A DNA stretch of 25,574 nucleotides, from positions 1 through 25,574 of the IMG/VR virus record IMGVR_UViG_3300030104_002524; one strand, 5' to 3'. This DNA is from a virus. Below the pieces are notes generated by a model. It was not told the DNA's origin and ran no database searches. It was given only the letters and a program-made list of their open reading frames with translations. The position numbers and the translations under genes are program-made. Below are positions 15,979-21,418 of this stretch, one piece after another; position 1 is the stretch's first letter; each line of letters starts with the position of its first letter.

Positions 15979-16224
15979 TTATCTACTATCATTACTATCT
16001 AGTATCTGATAAATTCTTTGTCTTGATATATCAAGTACCTTAGCCATATCAGTTAGTGATACGCCTTTATCTTTACCAGATTTAATTAGATTAATTCTCT
16101 TATCTTTAAGGGAATTAACTAAATCTTGTGCTTCTTTAATTAGATATGCTACATTATGCAATTCCTCTAAGACAATTTTCTTAGTGTCTAGGGTATTCAT
16201 AAGAGCATTAGCTTCTTCGTTCAT
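15979..16224 (-). CDS. Small helix-turn-helix regulator (81 aa)
   Basis: AAAGGAAATAT precedes the start. The N-terminal two thirds are helical and heptad-like (KKIVLEELHNVAYLIKEAQD), suggesting dimerisation. The C-terminal part VSLTDMAKVLDISRQRIYQIL (residues 55-75) is a clear helix-turn-helix of the type seen in resolvase or sigma-like tails, with SRQRIYQ as recognition helix. It is followed directly by a strong hairpin. It could control the leftward early genes; target unknown. Confidence 0.7.
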   Translation of the reverse strand: MNEEANALMNTLDTKKIVLEELHNVAYLIKEAQDLVNSLKDKRINLIKSGKDKGVSLTDMAKVLDISRQRIYQILDSNDSR

Positions 16225-16264
16225 ATATTTCCTTTACTTTGTTGTTATGTTGTCGCTACTATCG

Positions 16265-16468
16265 TTAGCGAACTGTTGTCGTATATAACTGTCGTGGGTC
16301 TAAGTAGTCGCCACTATCGTTATCAATAATAGATACAACATTATGCCCAGATGTTCTGAGTTCTGCAAACTTTTGCGTTGCCTCTACTATCGTTTGAGTT
16401 TTGTCACCATCAAACTGGTACACATCAGTACCACCATAGATGTTGTGACACTCAATTCTTATTGACAT
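16265..16468 (-). CDS. Small unknown protein (67 aa)
   Basis: CAGAGAGGTTGT precedes the start. The product has a beta-like N-terminus (SIRIECHNIYGGTDVYQF), a helix (TQTIVEATQKFAELRTSG) and a beta-like end (HNVVSIIDNDSGDYLDPRQL). Its compact beta-alpha-beta pattern resembles the other short proteins of the block. Two copies of a dispersed 15-bp DNA motif lie inside it, and a third overlaps its 3' end. Confidence 0.55.
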   Translation of the reverse strand: MSIRIECHNIYGGTDVYQFDGDKTQTIVEATQKFAELRTSGHNVVSIIDNDSGDYLDPRQLYTTTVR

Positions 16469-16502
16469 ACAACCTCTCTGTTGCTTACTGTCATTGTAAT
16501 AT

Positions 16503-16524
16503 ACATTTACATTTGTGTAAATGT
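16503..16524. promoter_or_regulatory. Perfect 8-bp inverted repeat upstream of the 67-aa gene
   Basis: ACATTTAC-ATTTGT-GTAAATGT lies 35 bp before the leftward start at 16468 and 8 bp from the GTTTAAAC stem-loop. It may be an operator or a leader hairpin. Confidence 0.4.
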
Positions 16525-16531
16525 TTCTACA

Positions 16532-16572
16532 TATTAATCAGCCCACTGGTTTAAACAATGAGCTGTTTAATA
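16532..16572 (-). promoter_or_regulatory. GTTTAAAC stem-loop, 17-nt arms, abutting a stop codon
   Basis: Arms 16532-16548 and 16556-16572 pair around the TTTAAAC loop, beginning 1 nt after the stop of the 119-aa gene. Relative to perfect pairing there is one mismatch at arm position 7, and two positions that are G.U on the leftward RNA. It has the same architecture as the elements at 16967-17020 and 19613-19652. Confidence 0.7.
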
Positions 16573-16573
16573 T

Positions 16574-16933
16574 CTACCACCATTCAATAATTAACCAACC
16601 CTCTTTACTACATAGTTTAAAGACATCTCTAAGTGCTGTTACTTCTTCAAGTGTTACACCATATTGATAGTTAAACTTTGCTTTAGGAACTTTTTTATTC
16701 TCTTCAATAAAGTCAGTCAGTAGTTGAACACACTCGTCCATTTCCTCTATACCCATTTCACTTGTGTTGTATAAAGAATAAGATGTGATTTGTTCAAACA
16801 AATTATCGTATACTTTCCCTCTAAAAGACCAGCTATCATCAGTCATAAAACCAAAGGTAAGAGGTTTCAAAGCCTTAGTTAATCTGTCATCTTTTACAGG
16901 TGTTCTTTGATAAATTAAATTATCAAGACCCAT
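16574..16933 (-). CDS. Conserved phage protein of the MGLDN...SFRGKVY type (119 aa)
   Basis: The product begins MGLDNLIYQRTP and contains DDSWSFRGKVYDNLFEQITSYSLY, followed by a helical part. Starts in MGLDN with a later SFRGKVY..(F/L)(V/E)..(I/V)T..SLY phrase recur in proteins of phages of actinobacteria and marine bacteria; no function is known to me. AGAAAGGAAATGAT is its ribosome site. It is flanked on both sides by GTTTAAAC stem-loops, so it is probably an isolated transcription or processing unit. Confidence 0.6.
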   Translation of the reverse strand: MGLDNLIYQRTPVKDDRLTKALKPLTFGFMTDDSWSFRGKVYDNLFEQITSYSLYNTSEMGIEEMDECVQLLTDFIEENKKVPKAKFNYQYGVTLEEVTALRDVFKLCSKEGWLIIEWW

Positions 16934-16948
16934 ATCATTTCCTTTCTA

Positions 16949-16969
16949 ATACTTATACCTTATAAGTAT
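16949..16969. promoter_or_regulatory. Perfect inverted repeat ATACTTATA-CCT-TATAAGTAT
   Basis: The 9-bp arms lie between the GTTTAAAC stem-loop and the ribosome site of the MGLDN gene. TTATAAGTAT recurs at the corresponding place beside the element at 19613. On the leftward strand TACTTATAAG could also contain a -10 hexamer. Confidence 0.4.
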
Positions 16970-17020
16970 CTATCAGCTCACTGCTACATCTGTCCTGTTT
17001 AAACAATGAGCTGTTAGATA
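16967..17020 (-). promoter_or_regulatory. GTTTAAAC stem-loop, 17-nt arms, 20-nt loop
   Basis: Arms 16967-16983 and 17004-17020 pair with a single A.A mismatch at position 7 and one U.G pair on the leftward RNA; GTTTAAAC abuts the 5' arm. The loop carries about 14 extra nt compared with the copy at 19613. Confidence 0.7.
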
Positions 17021-17083
17021 TTTACATTTTAGAAATAGAGTGTGACATTAATTGAGAAACCAACAAGAACTCTTGATGCTTCT

Positions 17084-17233
17084 TCAATCTTCCTCTAACA
17101 CATTAAACAAACGCATTAGATACAAGTCATCTTCTCTCTCTTTCCTTATATCTCTCTGAGTTTTATACCCAGAATATTTTTTCAGCCCTGCTATGAGTAA
17201 CCCATAGGCTACACATAAAGATAAGAAGTCCAT
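17084..17233 (-). CDS. Small membrane protein (49 aa)
   Basis: Starts 3 nt after the upstream stop. The N-terminus is hydrophobic (MDFLSLCVAYGLLIAGLKKY), followed by a charged helix (RDIRKEREDDLYLMRLFNVLEED). It ends the coupled chain of short genes running from 18138. The remaining 63 nt to the next stem-loop hold nothing I can name. Confidence 0.5.
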   Translation of the reverse strand: MDFLSLCVAYGLLIAGLKKYSGYKTQRDIRKEREDDLYLMRLFNVLEED

Positions 17234-17236
17234 TAT

Positions 17237-17434
17237 TTAACTGACATTTTCTTCCTGACTTAGGAAGATATTGAAATAAATATTATTAACAATAGATATA
17301 TATTCTGTATGTTCATACTTACTTATATCAATTTCACTAACAAGATTTCTGAAATGGATTACTTGGTCTTGTAACAATTTATAAAATGTTACAACTTCCT
17401 CGTAAGATAAGTCGTGATAGTCATACTCTTTCAT
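17237..17434 (-). CDS. Small acidic protein (65 aa)
   Basis: GGAGGAGGTTGT precedes the start, which overlaps the upstream stop as ATGA. The product is helical (EEVVTFYKLLQDQVIHFRNLVSEI) and acidic, with no recognised motif. Confidence 0.5.
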   Translation of the reverse strand: MKEYDYHDLSYEEVVTFYKLLQDQVIHFRNLVSEIDISKYEHTEYISIVNNIYFNIFLSQEENVS

Positions 17435-17589
17435 ACAACCTCCTCCACAAGTACTACTTCTCTGTCAAGTAGCTTGTCCAAATAAGCATTGTCCTTTTCT
17501 AAATCGTAGTCATTGATAGCATCTTCTTTCGTTTCTGCTTCAACATACCACCTGTTAGAAATTGTTTCAAATATATAAAATGTTTTCAT
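17431..17589 (-). CDS. Small acidic protein, VEAETKEDA type (52 aa)
   Basis: Coupled by ATGA at both ends. The product starts MKTFYIFETISNRWYVEAETKEDAINDYD, a beta-hairpin plus helix pattern (aromatic strand, V-x-A-x-(S/T)-x-E-(E/D)-A) shared with the genes at 17732 and 18908. It has 52 residues and a high acidic content. This pattern is common in short phage proteins of unknown function. Confidence 0.55.
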   Translation of the reverse strand: MKTFYIFETISNRWYVEAETKEDAINDYDLEKDNAYLDKLLDREVVLVEEVV

Positions 17590-17735
17590 ACAACCTCCTT
17601 ATCTGCAATATCATATGCTTCATAGATAGAAGTAAAGATATTTTTAATAGGCAAATCAAACTGCCTAATCATAAAGACCAACATCTTTTCTTCTGTTGAT
17701 AAGTTGTCATCACTAAAGTCCTCATTACTATTCAT
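17586..17735 (-). CDS. Small acidic protein (49 aa)
   Basis: Starts and ends in ATGA overlaps. The product has an acidic N-terminus (MNSNEDFSDDNLSTEEKM) and a helix (LVFMIRQFDLPIKNIFTSIYEA). Unknown function. Confidence 0.5.
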   Translation of the reverse strand: MNSNEDFSDDNLSTEEKMLVFMIRQFDLPIKNIFTSIYEAYDIADKEVV

Positions 17736-17914
17736 ACTTTCTCCTTTTGATACCAGTGAATAGTGACATAACCTAATTCAAATTCATAAGGGTCATCACT
17801 ATTTTTTCTTCTTGGTATTTTTTCTATCAACTCATCAATAACTATGTCAGCTTCATCTTGCGAATTTGCTATGACATCTTTATCAAACTCAATCGTATAG
17901 TAATATCTATTCAT
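17732..17914 (-). CDS. Small protein, beta-hairpin/helix type (60 aa)
   Basis: MNRYYYTIEFDKDVIANSQDEADIVIDELIE shows the same aromatic-strand then A-x-S-x-(E/D)-E-A helix layout as the 17431 and 18908 products. It continues with a strand (FELGYVTIHWYQ). ATGA overlaps at both ends keep it in the chain. Confidence 0.55.
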   Translation of the reverse strand: MNRYYYTIEFDKDVIANSQDEADIVIDELIEKIPRRKNSDDPYEFELGYVTIHWYQKEKV

Positions 17915-18138
17915 ATTCTTCCACCTTCCTGTACGAATGGGGATAGAGAATAGATAGAAGGTCTGTGACCAGTAAAGATAACTTCTGTGTTTGCCTCTAC
18001 TAGCGTGTCAACAGAATGTACTGCCTCATCTAGCGTTACATCACTATCAAAGTAAAAGTCCACACTTAAAATGTTTTCATCTACTTTCATACTCTCATCT
18101 ACAAATTCATAGACTTCGTATTCTTTTTCTGTATTCAT
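17911..18138 (-). CDS. Small acidic protein (75 aa), first of a six-gene chain
   Basis: AAAGGAAATT precedes the start. The product has two helix-like T-L-(V/D)-E-A phrases (VTLDEAVHSVDTLVEANTEV) and a basic-aromatic end. It is the first gene after the 270-nt structured leader and starts a chain of six genes linked by 4-nt overlaps or short gaps down to 17084. The leader therefore probably governs the entire chain. Confidence 0.55.
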   Translation of the reverse strand: MNTEKEYEVYEFVDESMKVDENILSVDFYFDSDVTLDEAVHSVDTLVEANTEVIFTGHRPSIYSLSPFVQEGGRI

Positions 18139-18159
18139 AATTTCCTTTCATTGATTGCA

Positions 18160-18429
18160 CCTACTTGTTTAAACAAATAGATAGCTTGTAACACACAAGA
18201 CTTTAATGTCCTACTTCCCATTGGGCAAGGGCTTGAATTATGTGCTACAAGCTACCTACTTTCAGGCACTAGGTTTCAACAGGGCAATAGTATTACCTAG
18301 CTCTTACTTATAGATAGCTCACTGCCTACAGCTTTGGTTACTTGCTATTGCTAGTTCGTAGTGTCATACCAACAGACACAACCATAGACAGTGAGCTACC
18401 CACAATGGGGTAGCTGTTTAAACAACTAA
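18160..18429 (-). ncRNA. Structured leader or noncoding RNA bounded by GTTTAAAC hairpins
   Basis: No gene fits here. On the leftward strand the order is: hairpin TAGTTG-TTTAAA-CAGCTA (18411-18428, containing the upstream stop); an alternative 7-bp hairpin GCTACCC/GGGTAGC (18395-18414); a perfect 10-bp pairing TAGCTCACTG/CAGTGAGCTA (18315-18324 with 18389-18398) enclosing a GTGTC/GACAC hairpin; CTAGGT/ACCTAG (18269-18300); and a 21-bp helix between 18241-18261 and 18175-18195 with three G.U pairs. The last hairpin CTATTTG-TTTAAA-CAAGTAG (18161-18180) competes with the end of that helix. The ribosome site of the 75-aa gene follows immediately. This resembles a cis-regulatory leader or a processed ncRNA. 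I see no tRNA. Confidence 0.6.
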
Positions 18430-18719
18430 TCTAATTTAGATTGTTGTTTAAGTAATATATCAATTAACTTAGTTAGCTCTGTCTTGACTTTCTTTGTAGT
18501 AAACTCACCACTTCTATTTCGTAGTTCCTCTACTGCATCATCAACATCAGACATATTAGCATCAACACTGTTGATGTAGTCTTTAGCATAATCTACTTTA
18601 GAATATGCTTCATCTACCTCGTACTGTGCATCACTAACACCAGTTTTAATCTGGTCAATAGCGTGTTCTAAGTTATTAAACAACTCATCAAGAGTTGTCA
18701 TATCTTTTTCTTCTGACAT
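18426..18719 (-). CDS. Coiled-coil protein (97 aa)
   Basis: I place the start at 18719 (MSEEKDMTTLDELF), which has AGAAAGGAAAG 4 nt upstream. A start at 18776 would run through a stem-loop and lacks such a site. The product is almost all helix with heptads (LDELFNNLEHAIDQIKTGV ... VDDAVEELRNRSG) and a Lys-rich C-terminus. It is acidic and lacks any known motif. A scaffold or tape-like role cannot be inferred. Confidence 0.6.
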   Translation of the reverse strand: MSEEKDMTTLDELFNNLEHAIDQIKTGVSDAQYEVDEAYSKVDYAKDYINSVDANMSDVDDAVEELRNRSGEFTTKKVKTELTKLIDILLKQQSKLD

Positions 18720-18748
18720 ATCTTTCCTTTCTTTATCGCTACAATAAG

Positions 18749-18789
18749 TAGCATTGAGTACTCGCTGTTTAAACAAGTACTCTATGCTA
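18749..18789 (-). promoter_or_regulatory. GTTTAAAC stem-loop, 14-nt arms
   Basis: TAGCATTGAGTACT (18749-18762) pairs with AGTACTCTATGCTA (18776-18789) with one mismatch; on the leftward RNA a further U.G and G-C extend it towards the TTTAAA loop. It begins 8 nt after the stop of the 38-aa gene and ends about 20 nt before the next ribosome site. Confidence 0.7.
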
Positions 18790-18797
18790 GTTACTCA

Positions 18798-18914
18798 CTA
18801 ACCATATCTTTTCTTTGAGCCATTAGGTAAACCATTATCAGTTGGCTTAGCCAACCCACGATAGTTCCCACCTTTTTTACTCTTGGTTTTTCTTCTTTCG
18901 TGTCTGTTTACCAT
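18798..18914 (-). CDS. Small basic protein (38 aa)
   Basis: The start overlaps the upstream stop by 7 nt (ATGGTAA). The product is Lys/Arg/Gly/Asn-rich (MVNRHERRKTKSKKGGNYRG ... NGSKKRYG) and likely unstructured and nucleic-acid binding. It is compositionally unlike its acidic neighbours. Support is the overlap and the coding potential only. Confidence 0.45.
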   Translation of the reverse strand: MVNRHERRKTKSKKGGNYRGLAKPTDNGLPNGSKKRYG

Positions 18915-19186
18915 TCGTAATATCCATCAGGTACATCAGTTGATATCCACTCGCTACCATCTTCAGTAGTATGTGAATGTTCAAAGTTCCCTCTGTCATC
19001 AACAGGTTTCAGGTCAGTGTAAGAATTTTGTACACGCCAACCACAATGGTTAAGCCTTATGTTATACATATTCTCACCACCATTCTTTGTGTACTCTTCA
19101 ATCTTTTCTTGTGCTTCCTCTTCAGAGTTAGCCTCAACATAGACTTCACTTTCCTGTGTGTATTTTAGATAATATAAATTACTCAT
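18908..19186 (-). CDS. Small acidic protein, VEANSEEEA type (92 aa)
   Basis: MSNLYYLKYTQESEVYVEANSEEEAQEKIEEYT begins with the aromatic strand/helix layout of the small-protein family noted at 17431 and 17732, followed by a Trp/Tyr-rich acidic end. ATGA overlap with the upstream gene. The V-E-A-x-S-E-E-E-A-x-x-x-I phrase is widespread in small phage proteins; no function is known. Confidence 0.6.
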   Translation of the reverse strand: MSNLYYLKYTQESEVYVEANSEEEAQEKIEEYTKNGGENMYNIRLNHCGWRVQNSYTDLKPVDDRGNFEHSHTTEDGSEWISTDVPDGYYEW

Positions 19187-19407
19187 TGTACCTCACCTAC
19201 ACAGACTTCCTTGTGGAATTTTTCATTAGCTTTTTGTTCAGCTTTAAAGTCATATACTTTTCCATAGTAATGGTTAAACATAGACCCATTCAACGCATAC
19301 TCTTCATCGCATATCTCACAGCAGTGAGGCTCTACACGAGTAGCATATGGCTCATCCCACCTTTGACCATCAGGTCTTGGTACACTTTCTTCATCGTAAT
19401 TACTCAT
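19183..19407 (-). CDS. Small putative zinc-binding protein (74 aa)
   Basis: GAAAGGAAACT precedes the start. Residues PHCCEICDEEYALNGSMFNHYYGK followed by FHKEVC provide C-x2-C ... H ... H ... C, a possible zinc site. N-terminus is acidic/charged (MSNYDEESVPRPDGQRWDEP). It is the first gene of a three-gene chain (19183, 18908, 18798). Confidence 0.5.
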   Translation of the reverse strand: MSNYDEESVPRPDGQRWDEPYATRVEPHCCEICDEEYALNGSMFNHYYGKVYDFKAEQKANEKFHKEVCVGEVQ

Positions 19408-19424
19408 AGTTTCCTTTCGTTATT

Positions 19425-19478
19425 GGTGTATGTACACCATTGAGAGCATTGAAGAAAGGTATTAACTACAATGCTCTC
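19425..19478 (-). promoter_or_regulatory. Two inverted repeats in the leader of the zinc-protein gene
   Basis: GGTGTA-TG-TACACC (19425-19438) contains the ATGTAC word that recurs at 21.4-21.7 kb. GAGAGCATT and AATGCTCTC (19442-19450, 19470-19478) form a perfect 9-bp hairpin with a 19-nt loop. Both lie between the possible promoter region and the ribosome site of the gene starting at 19407. Confidence 0.45.
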
Positions 19479-19570
19479 TAGCTGTGCATACGCATACTTA
19501 CAATGGGGATTGCCTCTACTAGCGTGTTGAAAATTTCACGCACAACAAATAAAAAAAAAGAAAAAAGTTC

Positions 19571-19588
19571 TTGTGAAATTTATCACAA
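19571..19588. promoter_or_regulatory. CRP/GlxR-like operator TTGTGAAATTTATCACAA
   Basis: The sequence is a perfect TGTGA-N6-TCACA, the consensus of cAMP-receptor-type regulators (GlxR in actinobacteria). A related palindrome GCGTG-N10-CACGC lies at 19522-19541. Together they occupy the intergenic region upstream of the chain starting at 19407. The stretch 19408-19653 has no convincing gene. Confidence 0.45.
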
Positions 19589-19612
19589 TCTATTCTTATT
19601 TATTCTTATAAG

Positions 19613-19652
19613 TATTTATCAGGTCACTGTTTAAACAATGACCTGTTAAATA
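19613..19652 (-). promoter_or_regulatory. GTTTAAAC stem-loop, 17-nt arms, minimal UUUAAA loop
   Basis: Arms 19613-19629 and 19636-19652 pair around TTTAAA with one T.T mismatch at position 7 and one U.G on the leftward RNA. It starts 1 nt after the stop of the SprT-like gene. Two pairs differ from the copy at 16967 on both arms, preserving pairing. Confidence 0.75.
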
Positions 19653-19653
19653 A

Positions 19654-20412
19654 TTACCTGAAGTTTCCTTCAGCTATTATCTCAGTATTAGATTGACAGG
19701 CAGGGCAGGAGAAAATTCCTAGCTCACCATTAATAATCTCAGCAACTTTTTTCAAACTTGTTTTCTGTTGTTTGATTGAAGCTGTTGAGCTACGCCAAAT
19801 ATACCCATAGCCCTGCTCTCTGCTTCGGTCTGTACTTGCTGTACATTCTTCAGCATTAAGACAGGCAATCTTAACACCAGTCTTAGGTGCTTTAGTATGC
19901 TCTTTCAGTGCTACGTGAGGCACATTACCAATCTTTTTTAATAATGGTTTTACCCATTTATCAAAATCAGGACTAGCTTTTCCATCTTCAGTGTGCCTAC
20001 CCATATTGGTTGGCTTTCCTGCTAGTTGTAGAAAATCTTTTCCGACCTTCTCAAACTTTCTGGAATGACCAACACTGGCAGGTAGTACAGCGTGTAGTAC
20101 CTCGTGTATTACTGTTGAGATAATTTCTAGATTATCTGCCTGAGTTTTTGCACTGTAAGTTGGTTTGATAAATATCTGCCTCGTGCCTTTATCATCTAGC
20201 TTTTTTATATCGCTATCTTCTGAAAGCATTTGACATACACCAACTACAGTACGCTTAGTACCCTTGGGCATATGACCGAAAGAGATTTGGATTTCATTTT
20301 CTTTTTTAACAAAATCTTTAAAGCCTTCATCTTTTAATTTTTTAAATGTTAGCTTAACCCATTCTTCTAGCCAATCTTCTCTAGTACCTTTATAGGTTTT
20401 TGTATTACTCAT
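19654..20412 (-). CDS. SprT-like zinc metalloprotease
   Basis: I start at the second Met (20412), which has TAAGGAAAGGTAAACAA before it, giving 252 residues. STVIHEVLHAVLP (residues 99-111) contains the H103-E-x-x-H107 zinc protease motif, and GHSRKF supplies His116, as in SprT/Spartan-type enzymes. The C-terminal part has a four-Cys ribbon, C184-x5-C190 ... C236-x2-C239, also typical for this family. Cellular relatives cut DNA-protein crosslinks; phage copies are found in replication regions, function unproven. Stem-loops bound the gene at both ends. Confidence 0.75.
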   Translation of the reverse strand: MSNTKTYKGTREDWLEEWVKLTFKKLKDEGFKDFVKKENEIQISFGHMPKGTKRTVVGVCQMLSEDSDIKKLDDKGTRQIFIKPTYSAKTQADNLEIISTVIHEVLHAVLPASVGHSRKFEKVGKDFLQLAGKPTNMGRHTEDGKASPDFDKWVKPLLKKIGNVPHVALKEHTKAPKTGVKIACLNAEECTASTDRSREQGYGYIWRSSTASIKQQKTSLKKVAEIINGELGIFSCPACQSNTEIIAEGNFR

Positions 20413-20441
20413 TTGTTTACCTTTCCTTATAGATTTCATTT

Positions 20442-20493
20442 AGAAATCTTAGATACTCTGCCTAAATGTTTAAACAGGGTATCTAGCATTTCT
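20442..20493 (-). promoter_or_regulatory. GTTTAAAC stem-loop, 19-nt arms with internal loop
   Basis: Arms 20442-20460 and 20475-20493 pair as 6 bp, a 2x2 internal loop, 7 bp, one mismatch and 3 bp, around a 14-nt loop containing TTTAAAC. It lies in the leader of the SprT-like gene, about 20 nt before its ribosome site. Confidence 0.65.
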
Positions 20494-20500
20494 GATTTAA

Positions 20501-20572
20501 GAGCCTGAGATTTTTCTGTTAAGGTCAGTAGCCTAATCGCTACTTTTCCAATACAGAGCAACCTCAGGGCTC
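20501..20572 (-). ncRNA. Branched stem upstream of the SprT-like gene
   Basis: GAGCCTGAG (20501-20509) pairs with CTCAGGGCTC (20563-20572) with one bulged base. Inside, AGTAGC-CTAATC-GCTACT (20527-20544) is a perfect hairpin, and TCTGT/ACAGA can form between them. No ORF fits. It adjoins the GTTTAAAC stem-loop and probably forms part of the same leader or 3' end. Confidence 0.4.
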
Positions 20573-20582
20573 TCAGCGTGTA

Positions 20583-20717
20583 TTATTTTTTAAATGTGTC
20601 AGTAATTCCTATTGATTGCCTGAATTTCTGTTTATCTGAAATACATCTATCGTAAATCATATAAACAAAAAAACTCAGGGTAATCATAAGGCTGAGCCAT
20701 TCTAAAAAGCTACTCAT
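20583..20717 (-). CDS. Small membrane protein (44 aa)
   Basis: The start overlaps the upstream stop by 8 nt (ATGAGTAG). The product has a hydrophobic segment (FLEWLSLMITLSFFVYMIY, residues 4-22) and a basic tail (DRCISDKQKFRQSIGITDTFKK). No family recognised; overlap and hydrophobicity support it. Confidence 0.45.
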   Translation of the reverse strand: MSSFLEWLSLMITLSFFVYMIYDRCISDKQKFRQSIGITDTFKK

Positions 20718-21030
20718 CAGTTAGCTCAACTTTGTTTAAGTTGCCCTCACCATCTCTGAGTAAAATGTTTGCACCAGATTTTACTAAATCATTTATCTGA
20801 TTTTTTTCATATCCATAATCAGCTCTGGGTTTTTCTACTATTACTACATCATTAATAAGTTGAGCTTTAGAGCTTCCCCCTACGACATCACCCTGAGCCA
20901 TACTTTCTGTATTCAGAAATGATAAGCTCATATGGTCGTAGTCATAAGAATTATCTATTGCTTCTTCCTTATTGTTTCCAAAAGAAATAAATTCCTGTGT
21001 CATAGTCCTAGTTACTTTATATGCTTTCAT
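20710..21030 (-). CDS. Unknown protein (106 aa), first gene of the leftward block
   Basis: GAAAGGTAAACAATT precedes the start, nearly identical to the site of the SprT-like gene. The product begins MKAYKVTRTMTQEFISFGNNKEEAIDNSYD, again a beta-hairpin followed by N-x-(E)-E-A helix, suggesting a divergent member of the small-protein family at 17431, 17732 and 18908. The second half (VIVEKPRADYGYEKNQINDLVKSG) is mixed. It has a long leader with several hairpins. Confidence 0.55.
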   Translation of the reverse strand: MKAYKVTRTMTQEFISFGNNKEEAIDNSYDYDHMSLSFLNTESMAQGDVVGGSSKAQLINDVVIVEKPRADYGYEKNQINDLVKSGANILLRDGEGNLNKVELTDE

Positions 21031-21053
21031 AATTGTTTACCTTTCTATAAACT

Positions 21054-21184
21054 GATACTTGATTTAAGTATCTCTCAACAATCTAAAATTAAATTGCTGA
21101 AAGATAATTAATTAAAATTATCTGAAAGGTGACAGTTTTTTTTATACTGTCAGAAACCTCAGCTTCCTCATTGTTTAAACAATG
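21054..21184 (-). promoter_or_regulatory. Hairpin-rich leader of the 106-aa gene, with GTTTAAAC palindrome
   Basis: Four inverted repeats follow one another: GATACTT/AAGTATC (21054-21072), AGATAATT/AATTATCT (21102-21123), TGACAGT/ACTGTCA around a T-rich loop (21130-21152), and the 16-bp palindrome CATTGTTTAAACAATG (21169-21184). No ORF is present. They may shape the leader RNA or mark regulator sites. Confidence 0.5.
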
Positions 21185-21418
21185 TATCCACTCACCTGAT
21201 ATAGATGTGTGATTTTACAAACAAAAAGGGCGTGTAAAATCTTTTGAGGAGGGTACACCTGACTTGAATACATCTCACCGATTAAGACAATCATTCAGGA
21301 TTTATAAGCCTTACTACATAAACTAGCAGACTTTACATTCAGTATCAACTCTTATATAAGATTTATTTATTCCTTGTTTAAACAGTCAGGTGGTCGCTCT
21401 TTCTTTTACTGTTGATGT
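21185..21418. other. Noncoding stretch with nested inverted repeats
   Basis: GATTTTACA/TGTAAAATC (21211-21219 and 21233-21241) is a perfect 9-bp hairpin. CACCTGACT (21256-21264) is the exact reverse complement of AGTCAGGTG (21384-21392), which directly adjoins GTTTAAAC at 21376-21383. No gene is seen. Confidence 0.5.

Noticed and set aside
18160-18429. tRNA or tRNA cluster in the structured region
   Set aside because: No T-loop (GTTCRA) with matching acceptor and anticodon stems on either strand; the repeats do not form a cloverleaf.
18720-18776. Upstream start of the coiled-coil gene (MFKQRVLNATYC...)
   Set aside because: It would lie inside the GTTTAAAC stem-loop; the start at 18719 has a strong ribosome site.
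19478-19543. GTG-started frame containing N-T-L-V-E-A between genes
   Set aside because: No ribosome site and only 21 codons; may be a gene remnant, kept only as part of the 15-bp motif discussion.
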